This document shows positions 19,421-29,537 of a stretch of 64,000 bases of DNA, piece by piece. Below the pieces are notes generated by a model, which ran no database searches, was not told the origin of the DNA, and saw nothing but the letters and a program-made list of their open reading frames with translations. Every line of letters begins with the position of its first letter. The first letter of the stretch is position 1. The stretch lies in the NCBI GenBank assembly GCA_977017575.1, contig CDRNVI010000069.1, positions 62,001 through 126,000 of the forward strand. Direction: 5' to 3'. The stretch is from Paramoeba atlantica. Lineage: Eukaryota; Discosea. Made by a program: the position numbers and the translations under genes.

Positions 19421-22045
19421 TTACACCGAATCCCCATTTCCCGCTGATCCTAACTGTTCCAAATTGTCAAGATACCCGAGTTTGTCGTAGTTCCCCCGTA
19501 ACAGCATAGAGTTTTGTACTGTTTGAGTGCCCATGGATGATTGACGGGAGTTGTACTTGGTGTTCATAACCGACATCCAAGAATCACATTTCGTCACTAA
19601 AGGGGGTACCCATAAATAATGTATCGCCGCTTGATGTATACCTGGGTATTTGTAGACTCCAACTGTTTGCCACCAATGCAATTCGCACTTGTGCACTCGC
19701 GAATCCCATTCGTAGTCGACGCAATTCACATATTCATTCCATTCATTTTCCGTAATTTGAAAAATGGGAGAACCGCCTCGAAAAAGGTCGTTAGCACGAC
19801 TGAAATGAATTGGTTCGAGACCGGCTTTCCGGGCGCGTAGTGCAATGAAATCCGGTGCAAACCACATGACGTCTTCCCAATATTTCATATTGTGATGAAC
19901 TGAAAGTCGATTTATGTGATGCTTGAGGGCACATTCAAAAGCTTCACTGCAGCTTCCCACCCGACTAGCCTTCCGTAATCTTTCTAAAGTTGGCCAAACT
20001 CCCGTTGCTAAAGGCGTACCGTCTAAATCCGAAAATTTTTGTAACGCTTTCTGGATAGGAGCTAGTTCTTCGAGAAAATATTTTGCGGAAGTCGCCAGGT
20101 TATCTACCCCTTCCCGAGCAATAAGATCCGCACACTTACGTACAGACTGACAAACTCGGGGGTTTTCCAGTTCTTGCTTCAGGAACGCGACAACAGTAGG
20201 TAACTGAGTAGAAAAGAAGGAAATGCTGCTGAACTTATCATGGCACCAGCGAGTAACTCCCCCTAACTTAGGAGCCGTAATGCCGTGTACATCCTTTGCT
20301 CTACGAACAGCTTCAATTACTTGAGGTCCATACAATGAAAGTGCGTCACGACAGCGAGGAATATTTTCATGCTGAGCGTTCAGTTCCGCCAAAATTATAT
20401 CAGCTTCATCGGGCGCATATTGTTTCAAAATTTGTACGCTGCTGCGAAGCTGACACACCAGCTCTGTCTGATATTCATCGTCCAGTTTATTGCTAGACAG
20501 CCCCCCATACCATTGAGTGAAAAATTGTTCCGCTTTGTTAGTTTCTTCGTCGAAAGATCCAAGAAGAACGTCTAGGGCCACACCACGATACCGCCCCTTC
20601 TTCGTACAGATCTTGTCATGTCCATAAAATGTTTGTCTGAAGAGCTTTTTAAGTTCAAAAAGGGGTGTTTCCTGAAAGGGTTTCATCGCATCCATCGCGA
20701 GGTTATTGAGAAAATGACCAAAGCAAGATAGTAAGGAGACGTGTGGCATCATGTCCACGGCCCGGTTTCCGAAGTTTATCCAGTCCGACTCCCCAATTCT
20801 TTGAACGCGATCATATATTCTTTTTAATTCTCCTTCTGCCTCATCACGGGCCACGTGGTTAACGGCACAGCCATCCACCATTAAAAACCTCATTTTTCGT
20901 ACCAGCGTAATGCCGAGAATAGAATTCAATGTATTAACCAAACTCTCAGCTGTTTCTTTGCCGTTGAATGCCTTCCGCTTCGGATGATACATGGGTGGTA
21001 ATAGATATTGCTCATCTGAAACATACACCACCCCTACTAATACGTGCTCGTTGAGCACGGAATCAACCCCAGCATCCACAGCTACCCCGAAGAAAGGATG
21101 AATATCGATTTTTGAAATCATTTTTTCCCATATTTCGTTGGCCAAGTCCTTCTCCCAATCACGCATGACCCTGTGATTGTTGCCGAGTGCATTGAGAATT
21201 TCTTCAGTATTTGCTCGCTTGGGGCGTAATTCTTCATAGTTACGAAGTAAAGCGTGTGCAGCTTTGCATGACAAGTTCGTCTTTGCCACAAGACAGGGAA
21301 CGCAGCGACGAACAAAAACATTTACACTCATTGAATTGTCGTTCGGGGTCAGTGAAAAAAGTTCCGGTTCGTTTGCGATTCTCTGTCCCTCGCGCACTAA
21401 ACAAGTGTGATTGATATGGTGATAGTAATGGTTGTTATGGAGCGAATGACTCCACCACGGACAGTCGCGACACTTTATGTGAGTCCGCTGGCCCAAGGTA
21501 TTCACGAGATGGGGCCGAGGATATTTCTCGGCGTATTCGCGACACTCTTTGTTTTTCTTCTCCAAATCTTTCGTTCTACCAGGCGGGGTATCCATTCCCA
21601 AGCAGCGTTCACGAAAGAATTTTGTCGAAATACGGGGAAACCGCATTGGGTCCTGTACAAGCTGTTTTCGAACTACTTGCCTTACAGAGCTTGCCTGTTG
21701 TGATGGAGAGGACGACATTTCCTCTTCAAGCCTCGCGGTACACTCTCGTCGTACTGAGACAGGAACATAACTCCCTGACGGAACGTTATCGGAAATTTCA
21801 AATCTGCTCTGGGTAGGACCATCTGCTGCTTCCGTGGAAGCATCTCGCTGCATGGCAGTTCTATTCTTCTTCGCCGAATTGGTTCTCTTGGCACGAACCG
21901 AAGTAACTGAAGGAGTAGTAGATGAAACAAATTCGGAAGAATTTGCTTCAGCTAAAGTTGGCACGATTGCATCTGATGAAAGAGCTGGGGGAGAAGGTAT
22001 GCGGATAGGAATCATGCGCCCTCTTCCTCGAACAGAGGTGTGCAT
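19421..22045 (-). CDS. hAT-type transposase, apparently intact (family B1)
   Basis: 874 residues from ATG 22043-22045. After a basic, Ser/Thr-rich N-terminus, a zinc-finger-like block (CRDCPWWSHSLHN, then HHINHTC) fits a BED-type DNA-binding domain. The catalytic RNase H-like part shows FFGVAVDAGVD (first Asp), MRFLMVDGCAVNH (second Asp) and SCFGHFLNNLA (the conserved CxxH motif). KLGGVTRWCHD is the hAT TRW segment. The C-terminus (HWWQTVGVYKYPGIH, then LWVPPLVTKCDSWMS) is like the dimerisation region. No break is seen. Homologous fragments occur at 4890-5270 and in family B2 at 28684-29537. Probably recently active. Confidence 0.87.
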   Translation of the reverse strand: MHTSVRGRGRMIPIRIPSPPALSSDAIVPTLAEANSSEFVSSTTPSVTSVRAKRTNSAKKNRTAMQRDASTEAADGPTQSRFEISDNVPSGSYVPVSVRRECTARLEEEMSSSPSQQASSVRQVVRKQLVQDPMRFPRISTKFFRERCLGMDTPPGRTKDLEKKNKECREYAEKYPRPHLVNTLGQRTHIKCRDCPWWSHSLHNNHYYHHINHTCLVREGQRIANEPELFSLTPNDNSMSVNVFVRRCVPCLVAKTNLSCKAAHALLRNYEELRPKRANTEEILNALGNNHRVMRDWEKDLANEIWEKMISKIDIHPFFGVAVDAGVDSVLNEHVLVGVVYVSDEQYLLPPMYHPKRKAFNGKETAESLVNTLNSILGITLVRKMRFLMVDGCAVNHVARDEAEGELKRIYDRVQRIGESDWINFGNRAVDMMPHVSLLSCFGHFLNNLAMDAMKPFQETPLFELKKLFRQTFYGHDKICTKKGRYRGVALDVLLGSFDEETNKAEQFFTQWYGGLSSNKLDDEYQTELVCQLRSSVQILKQYAPDEADIILAELNAQHENIPRCRDALSLYGPQVIEAVRRAKDVHGITAPKLGGVTRWCHDKFSSISFFSTQLPTVVAFLKQELENPRVCQSVRKCADLIAREGVDNLATSAKYFLEELAPIQKALQKFSDLDGTPLATGVWPTLERLRKASRVGSCSEAFECALKHHINRLSVHHNMKYWEDVMWFAPDFIALRARKAGLEPIHFSRANDLFRGGSPIFQITENEWNEYVNCVDYEWDSRVHKCELHWWQTVGVYKYPGIHQAAIHYLWVPPLVTKCDSWMSVMNTKYNSRQSSMGTQTVQNSMLLRGNYDKLGYLDNLEQLGSAGNGDSV

Positions 22046-22154
22046 TGTGAAAAAAGAAGTAAATTAACACAAAAAAGTAGAAGACTGGTTGCAAATACAT
22101 TTTTTAAACATTTTATAAACATATATTCTGTTGAAAAAAATTCTTTCAGAAACC

Positions 22155-22235
22155 ACACAAGCACTCAAAATGTTTCGACCTTTCGACCGTCGAACGACGT
22201 CGAATTCGACGTCGAATGACAGCTATTTAAAATAG
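22155..22235. promoter_or_regulatory. right subterminal TCGACGTCGAA motif cluster
   Basis: Contains GACCGTCGAACGACGTCG, AATTCGACGTCGAATGACAG and CTATTTAAAATAGC. It is the inverted counterpart of the cluster at 18735-18830, including the shared edge AGCTGTCATTCGACGTCG. Probable transposase-binding end. Confidence 0.6.
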
Positions 22236-22599
22236 CTCCAAAAAATTAATGGTAAGCGTGCAGTGACGAAGGTATTCGTCTTTTTCGTTATGGAAACATG
22301 CGGAATACAGCTCGCCATTTCGAAATTTGTTGACGAATTAATATTTCACAAATCTATATTTTTGGGTATCCTTATATCACATTTTTTTACGACCACTATA
22401 CCCCATACCCATCAGTGGAGTAGAAACATTTACCGCTCTTAGGCACTCAAAACTACATGATAGAAAGAATTGCGCCGCGAAGCGGCGCGCTCTTTTTTGG
22501 GGGGAAGAAAATTTTCACCCTCGACCTGAAACATACTACCCCCCCCACTTATAGTGCCGTTTGGTCGAAAACTGCGGCACTATAAGTGGGGGGGCACAG

Positions 22600-23353
22600 T
22601 ATTGAGTTTTAATTATTAGCGAAGCTCTGCAACTTTTAATTAAAAAATCAATAATATTTGTGCCAATAATTTTTGTAGAAATTTGTGCATATCGACAAAC
22701 AATAGAAGTTGTTGGTAGAGGGGCGGAAAAACCCAAAATTAGGTCAAAAGGGTTTTTTTGCTCCCAAAAAGATTCAAGAATTTTTACGGGGAAGAAAGTT
22801 GCTTATCACCAAAAAATTATTATCCTTCGGAATTACAAGTGTCCCTAGGTATAACCCGGACGGTGGTTTGCATCTCTCTAATCTTGTCAAATGCGTTGCG
22901 AAGGGCAGGTTATTAAGTGGTCATTAAATGATGGGATGCGGGTGTGATCTCGTATGATCTCACGACCAGGTGTTGACATAAAGCCAATCTCGATCATCCT
23001 GCGTCAAATCTTCTCATAAAATTTGAATTTTTGTGTAAAATCTATAGCACTCTTCTCTAAAACGTGGTTGCCAAGATCAGACCTCATGAGAAATTCAAAA
23101 ATTGACAAAAAAGATAAAAAAAATGTTTCTCGCCAAAAATTGACAACTTTTAATTAAAAAAACAATAATTTTTGTGGCATGAATTTTAGCGATAATAATT
23201 TTTGGCTTGGGTGTAATTACTATAAACGTTTTTCAAAAACTATAAAAAACTATTTTTCTCTGTATTTCAAGGCGCTTTTAAGCCCTTGGACGCGCCCTAT
23301 TTACATGAAAATGTATTTTAATCCCTTTTTTCTTCATTTTAGAACCGAAAGAG
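22600..23353. other. AT-rich stretch, probably the 5' part of the hAT-A relic
   Basis: No convincing gene. A short direct repeat (CAACTTTTAATTAAAAAA, then CAATAAT.TTTGTG) occurs at about 22630 and 23147. The region leads straight into the BED-finger start of the hAT-A transposase. The 5' terminus of that element was not found. Confidence 0.4.
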
Positions 23354-23552
23354 ATGCCCGAAACGAAACTGACGAGGAGAAATTTCTGTAAAGACTATTT
23401 TAATGAAGTACCGCGCACGGGAGGACAGAAACCAGTGGTGGAATGCAACCTGTGTGAGGAGGGAAGTAAGAAGCGGATTTTGGTTCCAAGAGGACTATCG
23501 ACAGATTATCGTTCCGCAGAGAAGCACTTAGTGAAACACGACAAAAAATATG

Positions 23553-24299
23553 GGGTACGAGGACACTTCCGTGAGTACTCATCGAAACGCCCACGTGTCA
23601 AAACGAAAATCATCGAAACGAAAGAAACTCATCGAAGGTGATTTTAATTACTTTTAGCACAAACAAATTCAATCCTGCGGAAGTGGCAGACATAGGTTCT
23701 CAGTGTGCGACCCGCGCGCTGGAGCGCACGGGTCGCCAAAAAATATAGTTATGTCCCAGGGCTACGCTCACAGTTGGGCCTCGATCGCAAACGGGAGCTT
23801 TTGCCTCCAGAAGTGAGCTTCGCTCACAGTTGGGCCTTGCCTCCAGACACGTAAACTAGGTGTCGCAGTATAGGAAAACAACTTTACAATCCTGCGCAAG
23901 TGGCAGACATAGGTTCTCAGTGCGCGACCCGCGCGCTCCAGCGCGCGGGTCGCCAAAAGATATAATTATGTCTCAGGGCTACGCTCACAGTTGGGCCTTG
24001 CTCGCAAACGGGGGATTTTGCTTCCAGAAGTGGGCTACGCTCACAGTTGGGCCTTGCTCGCAGACGGGGGCCTTGCTCGCATACTTGGGCTTCGCTCATA
24101 GTGGAGCCTTTCCTCCAGACACGTAAACTAGGTGTGGCTGACTTCTTATTTTCATGATCTCGACTTTCTTTTCCCAAAGTAATTAAAGTCACCTTCGATG
24201 AGAAGATTGACGTTTCGATGAGTCACACTGTGACACGTAGGCACTTCAATGAGAAATCATCGAAGTGTTGCAAAAACTCACGGAAGTGCCCGGGGGGCC
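23553..24299. mobile_element. hAT-like non-autonomous element, 8-bp duplication AAAATATG
   Basis: 747 bp inserted in the BED-finger region of hAT-A. Flanks AAAATATG at 23545-23552 and 24300-24307 are identical. Inverted ends share CACTTCCGTGAGT, repeated ATCGAA motifs and CATCGAAGGTGA followed by TTTAATTAC. Removing the element plus one flank gives DKKYDTWCAEQNEKRRR, colinear with the other hAT-A copy (DKTYDVWSREQQEKRRR). The interior is two copies of a unit of about 218 bp. Confidence 0.82.
23672..24136. repeat. two tandem copies of a unit of about 218 bp with GC hairpin
   Basis: Each unit starts ATCCTGCG.AAGTGGCAGA, carries the hairpin GACCCGCGCGCT..AGCGC.CGGGTC, then CAGGGCTACGCTCACAGT and GGGCCT repeats, and ends CACGTAAACTAGGTGT. 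The second unit has extra short internal repeats of CTACGCTCACAGTTGGGCC. Non-coding. Confidence 0.75.
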
Positions 24300-24494
24300 A
24301 AAATATGATACCTGGTGTGCTGAACAAAACGAAAAGCGTCGACGTGCAAAACCGACGTTAAACATCTCGTCACAAGCGTCCAAACCTCAGGACCATAAGG
24401 ATATTGCGGTGGTTGTATAACTACCGCTCTACCCTCGATTATTGAAAAAAAGTGAGCAAAAACAGTGAAAATATAAGAGGAACACAGTAATATA

Positions 24495-24889
24495 CCGGTG
24501 AAACGGTTATTAAGGATAAAAGTAATTAAGGCGGAACGAATTTAAAAATTAATTATTGCCTTAATTAATGTTGCCTTAATTAAAGTGGCGCTGATAAAAG
24601 CCGAAAACAGTTCTTATTAAAATATTCTCGTTCGTAGCATAAATATCACATTTCTGCTAAAAGTGTTCAATTTCTGATCATTTGTCATGTTTTTCGAAAT
24701 GTTTTGGACGAGCTTTACGGTCTTCAACCAGTTCAACGTGTGAGAGAAAAGCTAAAAAGAAAGGAGAAGTCTGAGACGGAATCATGAAGTTAATTTTTCC
24801 CAATTTTTCACCCAAAATGACAAAAAATTAATTATTGCCTTAATTAAAGCTGCCTTAAATTTAATTACCCTTAATTGAATTTTCTACGG
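24495..24889. mobile_element. TA-flanked MITE within repeat copy 4
   Basis: Ends CCGGTGAAACGG and TTCTACGG (inverse CCGTAGAAA), each bordered by TA. The interior contains repeated GCCTTAATTAA motifs at both ends (24560-24590 and 24835-24860). Comparison with uninterrupted repeat copies shows the sequence AGTAATATAATAGAAG is what was split. Non-coding. Confidence 0.65.
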
Positions 24890-25214
24890 TAATAAAGAAA
24901 AAAAAAATATAAAAGGGGGCTCCGGTGGTCCAAACTTGGAAAAAAAAATGAAAAAAATGGGGGGTCCATAGGGGGGGTCTAGGGGCGGGCATACCGCACA
25001 AATTTCTTTTTGAAAAAAATATTTTTCGAAAAAAACCCTCAGAAGCGGTAGCCGGGGTCTTGGCGCGCATTTTCCACCCCCCTACCCGGGGGCGACCCCC
25101 CCCGCGTATCCGCAGGACGCATCCGCCAAGTTCGGATTTTTTCGGATGTTTTTTTCGAAAAAAATATCAATTTGGCGAAACAAATGGCAAAAAAAATATT
25201 TTTCCAAAATTGTT

Positions 25215-25850
25215 TCACCTTCGAAACATTAAATCGCTTTTTAATTAAAACGAGCATGTTCCCAATATGCCCGAACTTAAGCGTGACACCGTTGAAAGTA
25301 ACTCCAACATAGGCAATACAAGTATGCATGACCCTCTCCTCGTCCATGCCTTCGCACCTAATTTGATCCACTACAGAGGTTGGAAGTCCTTCAACTACTT
25401 GTGGAGTCAAGCACAGTGGGAAGTACTGTGCACCAAGAGGCACAACTACTTGCTTACAGGATACGCAAGGTTCTGTGTCGCTGCCGTCTATGCGATACGC
25501 ACAAACAAGACAACGCTTTGGTGCAACAAGTGAGACGTTGCGCAAAACCTTACATCTCATTTCCTTAGTGGGCACATTTCCTTAGTGGCAGGCTCGGGCA
25601 TCGTGCTAAAAAATGCGTTTAAAGACTTCTTAAATAGTACTGCTTTAAGAAATATAAATATTGATTGAAGTATGATTGAGGAAATTTGTAAAACAACTGA
25701 TTTAAATCCATGAACAAAAGCATAAATTTTGCAAAATAGTGGCAGACAGTGGCAGATGGTGGCGGACAAAACCATACACTTCTGCAGTACATCCATGGAT
25801 GCTTTTTTTAAAATCGATTCTTTTTTGAAATTTTTAAAATCGCTTCATCT
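25215..25850 (-). other. foreign insert in repeat copy 4 with possible captured coding fragment
   Basis: Comparison with other repeat copies places an extra segment of about 630 bp here. Its flanks are a degenerate direct duplication (AAAATTGTTTCACCT versus AAAATCGCTTCATCT). The minus strand from ATG 25558-25560 encodes RNVSLVAPKRCLVCAYRIDG, then EPCVSCKQVVVPLG, with two CxxC pairs spaced like a zinc ribbon, and GVTFNGVTLKFGHIGN. Amino-acid use looks protein-like, unlike the surrounding repeat. It reads into repeat sequence at its 3' end, so it is not a normal gene. Confidence 0.4.
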
Positions 25851-27118
25851 ATTGTATTTTTATAGTTTGGGACCTACACTACCTTTCTACGCCATTGTTT
25901 TCGACAGATATCCCTTCTTCAAGCCGTGGTATGCCCGCGTAAATGACCCATTTTTGACTCAAAAAGGTGAAAAAATATTTTTCGGACCCCAAGGGGCCTT
26001 TTTGTGTCGAAAGAATGGTGTGGTTGGAGTCGCATTCTCTGCCGAATACGTTTGTCAGGCTTTCATTCATGACTACGAGTGATTTCCCACACGCAAATAT
26101 CGGATTTAGTGCTCTGAGAGCAAAAATACCGAAAAATGACCCCATTTTTACCGAAAATCGGCTAGTTTTGATAATGATCTTTCCGTTTTCTTCAGCTTTC
26201 CACGCCAAATTTTCTTTTTTAGGTTCTTCGTTAAACGCGGTGGTAGTTTTCAACGCGAAGTGCGCAGCACTAGTGACTTATAAGTTGAAAACAACCACCG
26301 CGTTTAACGAAGAGCCTAAATATTAGTTTGGAAAGCAGAGTTCGGAATTTCAACCGCAGCTCTCGAACATCCGTTGTTTTTTAACAGAAGTGTACGAGGT
26401 ATGTGTCCCACTCCACCTCGAAGGGAAAAATTAAACGAACTGACCATTGAGTATGCAAAGCAAACTAGAGTAAAGATGTGCGTTGACCTTGGTTTAAAAT
26501 TTTCGGATGTGAGTTTATGTTTAGACACAGCCACTTTTCACCATAGTACGACCTGCGCCGTTACAATGATCAACAATGGTGTTTCTATGTATTGGACCGT
26601 CAAACCCATGCCCGCAAGTGATGCATCTGCCTTTCAACTTCTATTAAAACATACCCCTCCTGGGCAAATGGGTAATTACCCACGTGGTGGTAAACGCGGA
26701 TAATTTACCCGGGTCATTGACCCATTTACCCGCATTCACCCAGATTTACCAACCAACCATACGATCCCGTACTAGAATAAAGCTCGATGACTGTGCCAAC
26801 TTTGCTGAGCAAGTTGTCGCTACAGAAACAGTATCTCAATCCATAGAAGGAAAAATCCGTCTTTCATTCGGTTTCCCCCCTTTCCTATCCCCTAAACCAA
26901 ACAATCTTTCTTTATTTTTTTTATTTTTTTTCTTGACCTGGCGGGCTTATCCCCGCTTCATACAGTACTAATACTATACTGTATAGTAATCACTGTACTA
27001 AAGTCAAATACAACTACTGCGTAAAATCCACATAATGTTAAGTCAGTTATGTTCTGTATCTGACAATGATTCAAGCTCACTATCATTTTCCAGCGAATCA
27101 GCATCACCTTGAGTCATA

Positions 27119-28677
27119 CAGGGGGGTAAATCAGATGCTGCGGGGGGTCTAAAAATTGCAAAACCTTTCCAATTTTGGAAAATGATAGCGTATTCGAGAG
27201 CTCTCGAAGAGTTCTATGTTTTAGAAAAGGCAGCTTCCCGGGGTATAGGGGGGTGTTCAACTGACAAGAAGCCCAAAAACGTCAAAACACAAAAATTGTG
27301 AGAAAGGTTTTAGACGACTAATAATTACAACTTTCTCCTTTTTTTTCTACTACTATGTCGAAACGCCGCTGCATGCTGTTTAAAGTGTTAATGAGCATGT
27401 CATGACCATCTGTTTTAATGTAATCAACCGCTCTTTCAATAGAAAACAAGAGTTCAGTCCTATTTTCTGGATTTGTACCATTTTTAATAAAGGCATCCAT
27501 AATTTCCTAAATGTTTTCAATGGGGTTAAGATCTGGGGATTTTGGGGGAAAGTCCAAAACAACGACTTCGTTTTCTTTAAAGGTTCTAAAACTGCCATTG
27601 TGGCAAGGAGCATTATCCATAGCAACCCGGGACCCGCTATGACGCTTTAAGAAACTTAAAAAAACCCCTCTTTTTGTCATCGCGCATTTAAAAACATCTG
27701 AAGTGATGGTAATTTTCCCATTACTGTCCCTGTTTGGAAAAACATGATAAAAAATTCCATAAATAAAGCTTATACCCATCCAAACGTTCACTCCATCCCC
27801 CCCAAACCACTTTTGCGAAGCTTTTAGAGGTGGTTTCGGGGGGTCACTTGCTCTGCAAATGTAAGAACGGCTTTCGCGCCCAAGTTGACAAGTAAACTTT
27901 TTTTCGTCACACCAAATAATGTGACGAAGCTGTGCGACAGACCACTTCTGCATTTTCAATGCAAAGGTTAGTCGCTTGGCCTTATGAGATTCAGTTAAAA
28001 AAAGGCCTTTCGAAAAAGAACGTTGGATTATCCCGGCGTCCTTCAAAAAATTTACTACAGTTGGCCTGCTGCAGGTGAAACCTCGTTTCCTGACCTCTCG
28101 AAGTATAAAATTCCAGGAGGGACAACCGCGTGTGCTTGACGTGTTGGCCGTGTCAATAATCTCGTGGCACGCATCAAGAAGCCCGGGTGTCGCCACAGTG
28201 CGTTCGCGAGGGGGTGTGGAACGTTCAACGTCCCCGGTTTCCTCAAAGCGTTTCACCCACAACTTGACAGTGCTGTGGTGGACGCCTTCTCTTCGGCAAG
28301 TGGCACTATAGGAATTTGTATTCTCGTAATCTTTTACAAGAAGCATCCTATGTGAATATTTGGTGTGCCCAGGGGAGGAGTACGCCCTATCGGAGAGAGA
28401 TCCTTTGTTCTGCATAGAACGGGATCGCTTTCGCGGCATAAAACTGAGACGAAATGGAGAAAAAACGAAAAAATGAGCAAATTTGGGAAAAACTGCAAAT
28501 TTTAGAGGGGCAAAAAAACTTAAAAAAAATGCCATAAACAAAATTGCTTTCTTTTGGGGTGAAAATAGCGCAAAAACATAGAACTCTGCGAGAGCTCTCG
28601 AATGCGCTATCATTTTCCAAAATTTGAAGGGTTTTGCAATTTTTAGACCCCCCCGCAGCATCTGATTTACCCCCCTG
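27119..28677 (-). mobile_element. Tc1/mariner element M1, complete ends
   Basis: 1559 bp bounded by TA (27117-27118, 28678-28679). Long inverted repeats of over 100 bp begin CAGGGGGGTAAATCAGATGC, then GGGGGGTCTAAAAATTGCA. Carries one transposase gene. The near-identity of its ends suggests fairly recent arrival. It sits just beyond the end of the B2 transposase frame. Confidence 0.88.
27318..28439 (-). pseudogene. Tc1/mariner transposase with one in-frame TAG
   Basis: From ATG 28437-28439 (MPRKRSRSMQNKG). A helix-turn-helix (SATCRREGVHHSTVKLWVKR) precedes the catalytic part: HIIWCDEKKFTCQ (first Asp), RVAMDNAPCHNGSF (second Asp) and PKSPDLNPIENI. Directly after IENI a TAG occupies the position of the usual Trp. 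The same frame resumes EIMDAFIKNGTNPEN and runs to a stop at 27318. Total length about 373 codons. TGG to TAG is the simplest explanation, so this copy is probably inactive by a single change. Confidence 0.85.
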
Positions 28678-28683
28678 TATATC

Positions 28684-29537
28684 CTAGCTTGTCACAATTT
28701 CCTCGCACGAATATCTGGTGCGATACAACATCGGGAGCAAGGGAGGCCTGGCGTGAGCTATACATATATCCAAGCACGTATATCCAAGCACGGAAAGACA
28801 GGAGTCGCACCTGTTGACCAGGGGTGGCGTCCAAACGTAGTGTACGGCAGCTTCGTAAATCGCTGGGAACATTTCACATCCAGGACAACACCACCATTCG
28901 TACTCGTTGCTGAACTTAGACGGATCCCAACTGAAATCGAGGCATGCTAAGTATTTTTCCCACTCATCGGATGAAATACGAAAGATCGGCAGCTCGGCCG
29001 ACGGACCGTCCGCATTTTTGTCAAAAACATTATTTGCTCGAGCTACCGAGATGGGGAGAAGACCACAAGGACGAGCGAACTGAACGATCCATCCGGGACG
29101 GAACCAGAGAACATCGTTCCAAAAGCGGATATTATGATTTTTTTGTAGACGAGTCTTGTGATAAAGAAGTGCTTCTCGCATTCGCGAGGGCGCTTCGTCA
29201 CTTTCGCTATGTTCGAACAAGAGCTGCAGCGCAGTTCCGACCTGAGTGAGACGTTTTTAAATCGGCAATGAGATTGAAATGTGCAACCCTCTGTCGTGCA
29301 CACAAAGTGTACTTTTTGGTTAAGGGGGTCTATAAGAACATCCGCGTGTTCGTGCGGACAGTTTGGCGGGCAGCGAGCCAAATTAAAGTGCCCAGACAAA
29401 GACTTCACCGTCATCTTGTGCCGCTCGTTTCGCTTTGATCGCTTTGGGTCCGGGGTCACTATCTCATCCTCAGAGCTTGATTCAGATGAAGCGATCGGTT
29501 CGGGCGTACTGACTGTCGATGATCTTCGCTTGGGCAT
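28684..29537 (-). pseudogene. hAT-B2 transposase, internally deleted
   Basis: Starts MPKRRSSTVSTPEPIASS with a Cys/His segment CTTEGCTFQSHCRF at the place of the B1 finger. Near 29250 it jumps, with a frame change, to the C-terminal third: NHNIRFWNDVLWFRPGW, ELPIFRISSDEWEKY and EYEWWCCPGCEMFPAIYE, closely matching B1 (NMKYWEDVMWFAPDF, SPIFQITENEWNEY). The whole catalytic middle is missing. Non-autonomous. Confidence 0.75.

Larger units (their letters stand above)
18099..22599. mobile_element. TA-flanked composite element, key ACTTATAGTGCCG, carrying a hAT transposase
   Basis: Outer tips CTGTGCCCCGG and GGGGGGGCACAG sit between TA dinucleotides (18097-18098 and 22600-22601). Each end carries two copies of CACTTATAGTGCCG or its inverse. 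A GC palindrome GCGCCGCGAAGCGGCGC lies at about 22472. Inside, a second set of inverted motifs (AGCTGTCATTCGACGTCGAA) at about 18745 and 22220 brackets the transposase gene. Inference: a hAT element of about 3.5 kb jumped into a TA-type MITE of about 1 kb. Alternatively these are one element with multi-layer termini. Confidence 0.65.
24416..26319 (-). repeat. GCGGTGGTTGT-ended repeat, copy 4, inserted in hAT-A
   Basis: Inverted relative to copy 1. It begins GCGGTGGTTGTATAAC and ends with the foldback finishing CGAAGAGCCTAA. The duplicated 5-bp flank ATATT (24411-24415 and 26320-26324) gives the clearest target-site duplication for this family. It is enlarged by two internal insertions (24495-24889 and about 25215-25850). 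Confidence 0.8.

Noticed and set aside
18099-22599. Simple single hAT element with TA duplication
   Set aside because: hAT elements do not normally duplicate TA, and a second inner set of inverted motifs exists; a nested interpretation fits better, though it is not proven.
27318-27509. UAG reassigned as a sense codon
   Set aside because: Only one in-frame TAG at a Trp position in a transposon; host genes end or read normally under the standard code.
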